Shown here piece by piece: positions 1 through 10,560 of a stretch of DNA of 64,000 nucleotides (the first letter of the stretch is position 1; every line of letters begins with the position of its first letter). The notes beneath the pieces were generated by a model. It was not told where the DNA came from. It searched no databases and saw only the letters and a program-made list of their open reading frames with translations. The DNA lies in the NCBI RefSeq assembly GCF_026914265.1, contig NC_069135.1, positions 33,489,756 through 33,553,755 on the forward strand. Reading direction: 5' to 3'. Origin of the DNA: Mya arenaria (taxonomy: Eukaryota; Mollusca; Bivalvia; Myida; Myidae). A program made the translations under genes and the position numbers.

Positions 1-147
1 AAAGGTAATTACAATCAAATCATAAATAATAAACTGTTTTCCTAGAGTGTAGACACAGCAATGAGGGTTATTTTTATACTATCGTAAAACTTAACTATAT
101 CGAATGACTAATACCGATCTGATAAGCATTTGAAAGATAGCTCTCTC

Positions 148-636
148 AGTGTGTGTATACCACGTGAAAAATTGCATCATAAATGCTACGTTGATAGGCA
201 ATATTTTGCCTCGAATAAAGACTTTAAACAAAGATAACTTCACTATTTCTTCACCATTTTGAATGAAACATAGCAGTCTAGGCCGCTTACGGAGCCCCGC
301 CTTCGGTCTTTTACCAGAGTTTGATTGAGAGTTTTATGTCATAAAACACTTCGACAATCCTGTTTACAAAACAAAACGGCCGTCTGACGGAGCACTGTCA
401 AAACTATTTTGGAAACAGGTTTGTCGAAATGTTTGATGAAATTAATGACATTATTAAACTTCGGTAATAAAACGAAGGCAATTCTCTTTAAGCGGCATAG
501 ACTGCCTTTGTTTTATTTAAAAAGGTGTAGTAAAATAAAAGTTATCTTTGATTTAAGTGTTTATTTTAAGCAAAATGTTGCCTTCCGTCGTAGCATTTAT
601 GACGTAATTTATCACGTGGTATACACACACTGTGTC
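148..636. mobile_element. MITE with long terminal inverted repeats
   Basis: The stretch at about 148-300 is repeated in inverted orientation at about 485-636. Both ends carry the same outer motif (GGTATACACACAC on the right, its complement on the left), followed by a CACGTG, a 'cataaatgctacg' block and an 'agttatctttg' block. The loop between the arms has no ORF. Solo arms of the same family occur at 46615-46680 and 51728-51848, so it is a dispersed family. No transposase is visible, so it is non-autonomous. The superfamily is not determined and the exact ends are good to about 10 bases. Confidence 0.7.
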
Positions 637-726
637 TGTTTTATTGCTCATTATTCAACTCATTTTAAATATAATTCCTACGAAGGATTTCTTGATAAGA
701 AAAATTATAATTAAAGTAGTTAGTTG

Positions 727-1511
727 AAATAAATATTTTAAAACATGGTTACGAATTACCTCTAGCGAAATATCAAAAAAATCAAGAGTGTCAATAAATA
801 AAAATATTACTATTAATAATAAATCACTTAAACAACTGACAAACAAGGATATATATTCGTATTTGATTAAGGACAAGGTTATCAGACCTCATGTCCATCG
901 CTTTTGGAAACATTATTTTGATAAACAAATAGCTTGGGATTCATTTTATAAAACTATTTATGCCATACCAGACAACAGAATAATACAATTCAAATATAAA
1001 GTTTTAAACAACATTTTTCCGTGCAACGTTATAAAGCATAAGTGGGGTATGAGTAACTCACCAAACTGCAATATTTGCAACACGTGTGAGACATATGAAC
1101 ATGTTTTCATAGATTGTTTAGCAGTCAACTCTGTTTGGCAGATCTTTTCAAATGCCTTTTCAAAATACGGGGTATACAAGAATATAAGAAAGATTGAATA
1201 TATTGTACTTGGATACAATATTTCTAATCCTGAATATTTTTATTTAAACCTAATATTCGCCACTCTAGGTTATAGTATATATAAAGCATATTTCATCAGC
1301 AATAGTAGACGAGAACCTGTAGATATTATGCATATCTTTAAAAATGAATTTGTCATTCTATTCTCATACTATAAAAAGCATAGAGTCACAAACAGATGTT
1401 TGAATAGTTTTGCTGAATATTTCGGCATCATTTAAAGATTTAGTGCATTTCATGTATTATAACATTGTTGTTTTGTGTTGAATAAAATTTGAAAAAGAAA
1501 AAAAAAAAAAA
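727..1511 (+). mobile_element. 5'-truncated LINE insertion with poly-A tail
   Basis: This is a textbook target-primed insertion. The 14-base target site AAAGTAGTTAGTTG is present at 713-726 and again at 1512-1525. The right end is a poly-A run (about 1490-1514) behind an AATAAA at 1481-1486. The left end starts abruptly inside an open reading frame. Only the last quarter of ORF2 is present. The perfect duplication and the open frame point to a young insertion. Confidence 0.88.
728..1435 (+). pseudogene. LINE ORF2 C-terminal fragment (zf-RVT type)
   Basis: The frame is open from the insertion boundary to the stop at 1433-1435, so the fragment is the tail of a longer ORF2 rather than a gene starting at the GTG at 788. 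The predicted 235 residues contain the C-terminal region found after the reverse transcriptase in many LINEs: an FK-KVLNN-FP block, then CNICNTC...HVFIDC, which fits the CxxC-HxxxxC zinc-binding motif of the zf-RVT family. There is no reverse transcriptase or endonuclease domain. It has no function of its own. Confidence 0.8.
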
Positions 1512-1611
1512 AAAGTAGTTAGTTGTTATTCCTTCAAATTCGTTTAAACGTTAATTTCAGCTTGTGATTGATTGTAACATTTCGTGTTTTGCTATTTTGT
1601 GACGAAAGGGT

Positions 1612-3815
1612 GAATATGCGAAAATGTGCCAGATGGTGAAGTAAAATGCAAGCATGCGCAAAATGATCGGACAAAATGGCGCAGTCATCATGCGCAGAAC
1701 TGGAATCGGTATTCAGTGGATGTGTACAGTTATATTTGTGCATAAATGTATTTTCTCCAAAATTCCGACGTGCACAAGAAGAACAATTCGTATTCATAGT
1801 TAGAACGACCGTTGACCGAGTTGTTTCCCTTACACCAATAGTGCATTGTTTTCAATGATTATAACCCTACACTTATGGTCGCATAGCCACAAACAAAACC
1901 CTTGGTATTATATACGAGAATATAACACACAAGAAAAAGTTTCATTACCCAGGCTAATACACATCTGCAGATACACACGACACAAAAGTGATTGCTCTTA
2001 TAGGCTATTTTTTACTAAGTCAAGGGCCATAACTCTGTATTCGCTGATGCGGCTGCACACAAAACCTATATTCGCATGCAGCTTTACATTCTTGTCTACT
2101 TTCAAATTTGTATGTCCCTTTGAAATATCGGAGGCATAAACAAAGTAAGATATAAATAAAACCATCTATGAACAGTTCATTAGAAGAAAAACAACTTTCT
2201 CGTCCTAAGAAGGATTTGAACTCATATTCGTAGGGTCTCAGTCAGTGCATTGAATTCACACGGTTAAATGAAACACATAATTATTGAAACCACGCAAATC
2301 AAAGTTCTGGACTTAAAAGTATTCATGTTTCATGAGTTTTGCGGTCAAGTTAATTAGTAATAACGTAGCGTTTAAATTCCTGTTTAAACCCACGTGCAAG
2401 TTTTTTCATCGTTTTCTTTTATTCGAAATCAGAATGTTAACAAGACTGAGGTGGAGTTTAACCGTGACATAACCATAGTGCGGATAAATGACAACGCTAT
2501 TCACTTATACCGCACGCTATTTATTGAACGTTGTCAGTGACAAAATTATACAACACAGTTTTGTCACGGACTACCTAACACGTGTATGAAACTGTCAAGA
2601 GCCGAAGTACACTCTAGACAAGAAATCCTTAAAAAAGCATAACATAAAGGAAAAATTTGTAAAAGGCAGTTTTCGAAGAACCTTGTTTTGTACGTTATTA
2701 TGAAGATACACCTATACGCGTATTGGACCGTCTATTGAGAACACTTGATTTTTCACAACCAAATGAGAATATTTTTTCTCCGCATACATCTACGGATTTG
2801 ACAAAACACAGTGAACTGAGGACATAGTTCCCACTGGTGGGAACATTCCACTGGGGACGTCACTCTAACTGAAGACACAAAACACAAACCGTCTATTGAG
2901 AACGCACAGAATGAAAACATGCAATTTGAAACAATTGTTATAAACAGAAGTTTCAAGTTTCATGTTGTGTCCAGAAGGCCATGGCCCATGTGGACAAATA
3001 CATATGAGTTCAAATCCTTCTTCGGACGAGAAAGTTGTTTTTCTTCTAAATGATTTCTCTCAACTTAAACTTTGATATTATTAATATCAATTTATTTCAA
3101 ATCTTCTTATCATAATAGATATTTAAATGTTTCAAAATGGTTCAAACTGTTCATAGATGGTTTTATTTATATCTTACTTTGTTTATGCCTCCGATATTTC
3201 ACAGGGACATACAAATTTGAAAGTAGACAAGAATGTAAAGCTGCATGCGAATATAGGTTTTGTGTGCAGCCGCATCAGCGAATACAGAGTTATGGCCCTT
3301 GACTTAGTTAAAAAACAGCCTTCACTAGAAAAAATGTTTTATAGCATGTCCTTTCGTGTTTTTCTCCAAATGTTTATCATTTTGAGTAAAAAAACTTCGC
3401 AAGAATGTTCAGCAGCATGATAAGTTGTGTACCTAGTGTTTTGGTTGCGATCACAAGTGCATGGTTAAAATCCTAAATTTGATATTTCGAACATTCGCTT
3501 ATTCGATTTTTTTTTCTAATTGTGCAAGGCCTAAAGAATCATTTAAAAACACACTGATCATTTTTGCTGCGAAAACAATGCACTATTGGTGTAAAGGAAA
3601 CAACTCGGTCAACGGTCGTTCTAACTATAAATACGAATTGTTCTTCTTGTGCACGTCGGAATTTTTGAGAAAATACGTTTATGCAAGAATATAACTGTAC
3701 ACATCTACTGAATACCGATTCCCATTCTGTACATGATGACTGTGCAATTTTGTCCTACCATTTTGCACATGCTCGCATTTCCGCTCCATCATCTGGCACA
3801 TTTTTGCATATTGCG
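1612..3815. mobile_element. Large inverted-repeat (foldback-like) element
   Basis: Two blocks of the left arm recur in inverted order on the right: 1612-1860 pairs with about 3570-3815, and about 2020-2260 pairs with about 3005-3310. Shared landmarks include the run around 'gaccgttgaccgag' and its complement, and the block 'agggccataactctgtattc' with its complement. The segments between the blocks (1860-2020 and 3310-3570) do not match, so the arms are mosaics. The 2260-3000 core has no convincing gene; it holds the direct repeat ACCGTCTATTGAGAAC at about 2727 and 2889 and small palindromes. The right end abuts a TG microsatellite, so the right boundary is uncertain. Confidence 0.65.
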
Positions 3816-3850
3816 TGCGTGTGTGTGTTCGTATGTGTGTGTGCGTGTGT

Positions 3851-3898
<48 letters not shown>

Positions 3899-3917
3899 GT
3901 GTGCGCGCGTGTGTGTA

Positions 3918-3954
<37 letters not shown>

Positions 3955-3973
3955 GTGTGCGCGTGTTTGTGTA
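3815..3973. repeat. (TG)n microsatellite
   Basis: Long alternating purine-pyrimidine run of TG/CG/TA dinucleotides. Apparent ORFs of Cys-Val or His-Thr across it are artefacts of the repeat. It sits at the right edge of the inverted-repeat element. Confidence 0.95.
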
Positions 3974-4078
3974 TTTCTTGTGACGTAAACTTATTTTGAT
4001 AGTAAAATGGAATCAAACACCATGCACAGAGGCATTCCTGTGTATTAATAATTTTACCACCAATGCCCTGAACATCAC

Positions 4079-4365
4079 GGTGCGTATCCATATCGGTAAC
4101 CTCTTTGCTATTGATTTTTATAGCACATGTAACCTCTCTCTCATAGTGGAGTCGCTTTGCAAGTAAATGACTGAGTTACTTCCAGCAATTCTAACAAAAT
4201 TAGAACACGCCGGTAAACATGCTGAGTTTTGTCAGTTTCTACGACTGATAGCCGTAAACAAGTTTCCGTTAAACAACAGATCATTCTTGCTAATGCTTGA
4301 AAAAAATGAGAGAGAGGTTACCTGTGATATAGAAAATCAATAGCAAAGAGATTATCCGTGCCGCT
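4079..4365. mobile_element. Short MITE with about 65-bp terminal inverted repeats
   Basis: The left arm (about 4079-4142) contains 'ggtaacctctttgctattg' and 'taacctctctctcat'. The right arm (about 4303-4365) contains the complements in reverse order. The 160-base loop has no ORF. No transposase is visible; the superfamily is not determined. Confidence 0.6.
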
Positions 4366-4628
4366 GTGAAACAGAAAGTAGGGTATTTTATTGAATTTAC
4401 ATATGTGTTTGACAAATTATTGCAATTTGTATGAATATGATATATAAATGAATACATGTTATATGTATGGTGTGTACATAATCAAACCAGTGGTTCATTT
4501 CCGTCCGCAGAATATGCAGAGGCGGTGGGCGAGGCAAGACAAATCTATATTGTGTAGCGTATTGTGGAGTTGCAGTAATTGAAAAAGGGCACATCACAAA
4601 AAAAAACATAGCTACAAAATTCTAGTGT

Positions 4629-4760
4629 TCCGTGGTATACCTTTTTTGCACATGACATATCTCCTTTCATCAGTAGAATGAACATAAACTTGGTTGTTGT
4701 ACATCTCCGATTTATTTTCAGCAGAGAATGAACGGGACATGTGCAAAAAGGGTACCGTTT
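4629..4760. repeat. Imperfect inverted repeat
   Basis: The block with 'ttttttgcacatg' at about 4640 is complementary to 'catgtgcaaaaag' at about 4738, each flanked by a matching GGTA-type edge. It may be the remains of a small palindromic element. Nothing else recognisable lies in 4366-5116. Confidence 0.4.
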
Positions 4761-5116
4761 CAGTAGATTTCGAAAAGATAGTACCGATATGAATACGCAC
4801 CATGAATATGTGAACTGTCAGATAACTTCCTCGAAATATGAAACATAATATTATTGTAATTGAGTATTTAAAGAAGAAGTAGAAATTTCCAAAAAGTTAA
4901 ACTGACACTCTAATTCAAAATCAATACATACACATGAAATAACAAATATCAATTTTGCCTGTTAAACCTTAAACTACGTACGAAATAATGCATTGGTGGA
5001 TAATATTAATTACTGATAACAAGAAAGTAACCGTTTATTTATCAGCAGAAAGCGCAACAATATTAAATGATTGGTGAATGCTAAAATATTTACTGTGGTC
5101 TACCATAGCCCGATAG

Positions 5117-6110
5117 GTAGAAATACCGTGTTATATGCTCATTTCTTTCAAATTAACCAACCTTAGTATCCTTCATAAGACATTTATTCACATTAGATAT
5201 ATGAATATAATTAAATACTGGGTAAAATTATTGTATACAGATAATAACAAATACATAAAAAAGGTTTATATAATGCTTAAAAATGACATGGAGCGAAATG
5301 CAAACAAGCCGAATTGGTGTTCACTTACTAAAGACCTTCTTTGTAGTTTAGGTTTATTTGATGCATGGTTTTATCAAGAAATAGGCAATGTCGAATTATT
5401 TTTGTCATTAGTGAAACAGCGGCTAAAAGATAATTACATCCAGGATTGACATGGTAGACTTATTGCATCGAGTAGAGCTCGATTTTATATTAATGTATCA
5501 AGTTTTAGACTTCAGCCATACCTCAAAATATTAAATGTTACAAAGTTCCGTAAGTCTATGTCTAATTTGCGGCTATCCTCACACAGATTAAGCATTGAAA
5601 CAGGTAGATGGAATAGACCGCAATCAACACCATTAAACGAACGTATATGTACCATTTGTAATTTATTAGAAGACGAGTATCATTTTGTTTTAGAGTGCAC
5701 ATTGTATACTGAACTCAGAGTTAGATATCTACCTAGGTATCATAGACAACGTCCCAGTATGTATAAATTAATGGAACTCTTTAATATCGAAAATGAAGCT
5801 ATTTTGAATTGTTTATATTTTTAAAGCATTTGAATTAAGAAACTCTACGTTGTATTCCATGTAATGTGTAAAGGGTTGTTGTAATTGTCGTCTATTTGTT
5901 TGTAAAGAAGTACACAGTGTCAGTGTACCTCTCTATACGTGTATAATTATGTATTTATTTATGTTATTTATCTATATGAGTTATATTTCATAAATTTGTG
6001 TTTATTGTGTTATTGCTTTTGTCGCCATTATATATGTACATGTTTTGCCAGATGGGTCTATGACCTTCTTGGAAATAAATGTTCTGTTCTGTTCTGTTTT
6101 ATTCGTCTTT
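5117..6110 (+). mobile_element. 3' end of a second LINE (CR1/L2-like tail)
   Basis: One frame runs from about 5117 to the stop at 5822-5824, interrupted by a single TGA at about 5447 between YIQD and HGRL. The second half holds a zf-RVT-type tail: a LSSHRLSIETGRW block, then CTICN...YHFVLEC. It is followed by a 3' UTR and a short tail of TTCTG units at about 6085-6105. A short tandem tail instead of poly-A is typical of CR1/L2-type LINEs. The 5' part, with endonuclease and reverse transcriptase, is missing. Clade assignment is an inference from the tail type. Confidence 0.68.
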
Positions 6111-6225
6111 TTTAATAAAAAAAACAATATAGAAATTGTGGTAAATATATTAGAGTGCATCTTAATTATTGTTGTCTTATTTTGATGTTTCGTTTCTCTA
6201 TCTTTATCATTATACACAAGATGAA

Positions 6226-7997
6226 GGCTGAAATCTATAGCATTGTGAACAACATAAAGGCTGATAAACTCTATCTATAGCATTGTGAACAACATAAAGG
6301 CTGATTAACTCTATCTATAGCATTGTGAACAACATAAAGGCTGATTAACTCTATCTATAGCATTGTGAACAACATAAAGGCTGATATCTATAGCATTGTG
6401 AACAACATAAAGACTGATATCTATAGCATTGTGAACAACAAAAAGGCTTATTAAATCTATCTATAGCATTGTGAACAACATAAAGGCTGATATCTATAGC
6501 ATTGTGAACAACATAAAGGCTGATTAACTCTATCTATAGCATTGTGAACAACATAAAGGCTGATTAACTCTATCTATAGCATTGTGAACAACATAAAGGC
6601 TGATAAACTCTATCTATAGCATTGTGAACAACATAAAGGCTGATATCTATAGCATTGTGAACAACATAAAGGCTGATAAACTCTATCTATAGCATTGTGA
6701 ACAACATAAAGGCTGATATCTATAGCATTGTGAACAACATAAAGGCTGATAAACTCTATCTATAGCATTGTAAACAACATAAAGGCTTATTAACTCTATC
6801 TATGGCATTGTGAACAACATAAAGGCTGATATCTATAGCATTGTAAACAACATAAAGGCTGATAAACTCTATCTTTAGCATTGTAAACAACAAAATGGCT
6901 GATATCTATAGCATTGTGAACAACATAAAGGCTGATAGACTCTATCTATAGCATTGTGAACAACATAAAGGCTGATATCTATAGCATTGTGAACAACATA
7001 AAGGCTGATTAAATCTATCTTTTGCATTGTGAACAACATAAAGGCTGATATCTATAGCATTGTGAACAACATAAAGGCTGATAAACTCTATCTTTAGCAT
7101 TGTAAACAACAAAAAGACTGATATCTATAGCATTGTGAACAACATAAAGGCTGATAAACTCTATCTATAGCATTGTGAACAACATAAAGGCTAATATATA
7201 GCATTGTGAACAACATAAAGGCTGAATAACTCTATCTATAGCATTGTGAACAACATAAAGGCTTATTAGCTCTATCTATAGCATTGTGAACAACATAAAG
7301 GCTGATAAACTCTATCTATAGCATTGTGAACAACATAAAGGCTGATATCTATAGCATTGTGAACAACATAAAGGCTGATATCTATAGCATTGTGAACAAC
7401 ATAAAGACTGATAAACTCTATCTATAGCATTGTGAACAACATAAAGGCTGATATCTATAGCATTGTGAACAACATAAAGGCTGAATAACTCTATCTATAG
7501 CATTGTGAACAACATAAAGGCTTATTAGCTCTATCTATAGCATTGTGAACAACATAAAGGCTGATAAACTCTATCTATAGCATTGTGAACAACATAAAGG
7601 CTGATATCTATAGCATTGTGAACAACATAAAGGCTGATAAACTCTATCTTTAGCATTATGAACAACATGAAGTCTTATTAACCCTATCTTTAGCATTATG
7701 AACAACATGAAGGCTTATTAACCCTATCTTTAGCATTATGAACAACATGAAGTCTTATTAACCCTATCTTTAGCATTATGAACAACATGAAGGCTTATTA
7801 ACCCTATCTTTAGCATTATGAACAACATGAAGGCTTATTAACCCTATCTTTAGCATTATGAACAACATGAAGGCTTATTAACCCTATCTTTAGCATTATG
7901 AACAACATGAAGGCTTATTAACCCTATCGTTAGCATTATGAACAACATGAAGGCTTATTAACCCTATCTTTAGCATTATGAACAACATGAAGGCTGA
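6226..7997 (+). repeat. 33/40-bp minisatellite array
   Basis: About 45-50 tandem copies of a unit around 'agcattgtgaacaacataaa'. Two unit lengths alternate: 33 bp, and 40 bp with an extra 7 bases (AAACTCT, TAACTCT or TTAGCTCT-like). From about 7640 onward the units are a distinct, more uniform 40-bp variant with 'agcattatgaacaacatgaa'. A composite block starting at 7221 is repeated starting at 7480, giving a 259-bp higher-order period. The array is not protein-coding. Confidence 0.95.
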
Positions 7998-8967
7998 TGA
8001 TGGCGAAATTCGACCTTCGGAAGGCGTGATAGCGGGATAAAATACGATCTTACACTGCAATCAACAAATACCCCGTGTATCACAGGGCGACTGTCGTTAC
8101 TAATCATGTTTTGGTCGTGTGTTTTTGCTATACACAGAAGTTTTTCGATATAAACCAATGAAACATTTTTTATCAATGAAACGTTTTTTTAAAGATTAAA
8201 CTATATCATCGCATGTGTGTTTGTATTCGACAAAAAGAACAAGATCCTTGATGCGATTGAATTGTGACTTCATTGATATTCCTGGAAATGTCGTGCACAA
8301 GCTAAGGACAGCTTCTTTGGTTTAAACTATACCCAGTGTATTAAAGCATTAAGAAAGTAGGCAAATAAAACATTCAATTGAGAGAAGAAAACCATAGAAT
8401 GCTTTTCATCCCCCTATTTATAAAATACAAAACGTTATTATATCATATTATACTATATTGCATTATACTTATTTATGTTATTTATTTTTATATTATAGTA
8501 TATTATAAGTTCCATTGGGGTAAACAAGGTTTGTTTAAATTTGTAAACGTCTTAATAAATTGCATACAGTAGCTCTTTATGTGATTAAAGCAAATAATCA
8601 ACATTCCTGTGTGATATGTATTGTATAGGTACGTATTTACGCACTCCCGTGATAATTGCGGTTTATCATTTTTGTATGCTATGATCGTATTACTATTAAA
8701 CATTCCATTTTCATACAAGTTTGTTATAATATTTTGTATGCGATAATAAGCTGTAAATGCTTACATAAAAATATAAACCTTATTTTATGTTATGTTATGT
8801 TACAAAACGTTATAAGGATGGACGCTCGCAAGCTTTAAGGAAATGCATGTTGGCCTGAGCATTAAAAAAATCGAATGACTGCCCCCAAATTGATAACATG
8901 CATATTTCTTTATAAATAGTTATTAATAGTTATTCACTATTAATATTTACAAAATTAAATACCTTAA
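7998..8967. other. No recognised gene
   Basis: AT-rich non-coding DNA to the right of the minisatellite. The short ORFs here have no recognisable domains or splice context. Confidence 0.6.
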
Positions 8968-9035
8968 TCATTTATGTCATGCGTTTTTGCTATCACACAT
9001 TTATTATCCACTTTTCATATGTTTGTGTTAAAAAT
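8968..9035 (+). repeat. 68-bp direct repeat, copy 1
   Basis: Identical over all 68 bases to 11259-11326, in the same orientation. The flanks are unrelated. This copy lies about 1.5 kb upstream of the cGLR start codon. Confidence 0.9.
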
Positions 9036-10560
9036 ACCGCGTAATTAGAATACAACCTACATTTTCAGCCAATGAGATTGCAAATAGGCAACTATTAAGT
9101 AGTAGACTAATCATTTATAATTTCAACGTTCGCGCGCCCCGCCCATTCTTAATCATTAAGATTCACTTCACGTCATCTAACTATTACGTGGTAGAAAATT
9201 CTAAGTCTAATTATACGTATACCGCTATTGGAAATTTACTTAGATGTAGGACAGTTTAAAAATAGAGAAAGGTCATGTCTTAAGCGTTTATTTGAATACC
9301 AACCGACTCCGTAAAATCGGCCCGACTTAAGATGAAATGACCATATGCAGTGTGAATTTTTTTATTCGTCTATTTTCCACATAGAGCGTTAGTAGCCAAA
9401 ATGTGCATAGTACAGAATATATATAAAATCTCTACATATCTACCCACTCCTTAAAACATGATTAGCGTAACAGCAAACACACACGTGTGGCCTAATGAAT
9501 ATTTTGTTACTAAATGGTAATATGATACCCTTTTAACGCAACCATCTGTTCATGCTTTGCAGCTTTTATTAATATTGAATAGCACGTCTTGTAATAACAA
9601 CGCACATGACAAGTGGAGTATGAGTCAATGGTTTTTCAATTCGTCTTGCGTGAGGCAACATAATTATGCTTAATTCTGGCTGTGAAATAGGAACAACTGC
9701 CATTATTGATATACACTAATTATCAGCCTTCAAAACAAGTTATTAGATTGCAGCTAAATAGTGTACATTTCAAATGAAAATTGAGTCGTTAGAATGTATT
9801 TCAAAATGTTCTGATATGAGAAGGGAAACATTATACACTGTTATGAGAATGAAAGATAAGGAGAGATAATGTTGGATGAAAGGAGAGGAACCGGCTGGCT
9901 AGAAAACCCTTGTGCATAATGAAAAGAAGCGGGATATTCGTTGATAACGTGCTTATGAACATTGTTCTGATTAAAGTCGATAAAACGTGTGTTTAAAAAA
10001 ATAGAAAAACAAATTTGCCTACGGATATCGCCATAATTATACACGTTACTTTATGATGATTGGTTTTATTTCAAATTGTTGTACCCAAAAAGTCATTTTT
10101 GTCAACATTATTTTAGTTATATATAGGATCAATTTATTGATTTGTGAGTTATAAGATAGTCGTGCATTCGGAATTTCACATACTCTGATTACATGTGATA
10201 TTGCATACATGTTATTAAAAAAAAGAATATAATTATATTTCTTGATTGCAAAATATCAGTTGAACCTCCAAACTGATTATAAATGAAGTTTAAAAAGTTT
10301 AAATGATTGGCTATTACCATCTCGTTTTATCTGATAAAGAGCTATATTTAAAATCTATTCAACCGTTTTTACTTTAATATTATTATGAAATGTACTTGAA
10401 CTTACTTATGACAACAGGTGATAGCACATAGCCTGATTAACATAACATAATTAATTTCATATTAAGATATACACACCTACAGTAAGCAGACGTTTTTACT
10501 CTTTGTGGTCTAACTGTGTGCATATTATCAGCAGCCATTTTCAATAACATTGCGTTCAAG
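9036..10560 (+). promoter_or_regulatory. Upstream region of the cGLR gene
   Basis: No coding exon is recognisable here. It must contain the promoter and 5' UTR of the downstream + strand gene, but I see no confident TATA box or immune-type binding site that I would call. The start codon at 10561 sits in a favourable context (CAAGATGG). Confidence 0.35.

Noticed and set aside
2205-2260. tRNA-like string with a GTTCAAATCC B box (also at 3001-3036)
   Set aside because: It lies in both arms of the inverted-repeat element and no A box or cloverleaf could be matched.
6226-7997. CRISPR-like array
   Set aside because: Units are contiguous with no unique spacers, and the surroundings are eukaryotic. 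The same holds for the arrays at 46688, 54155 and 60192.
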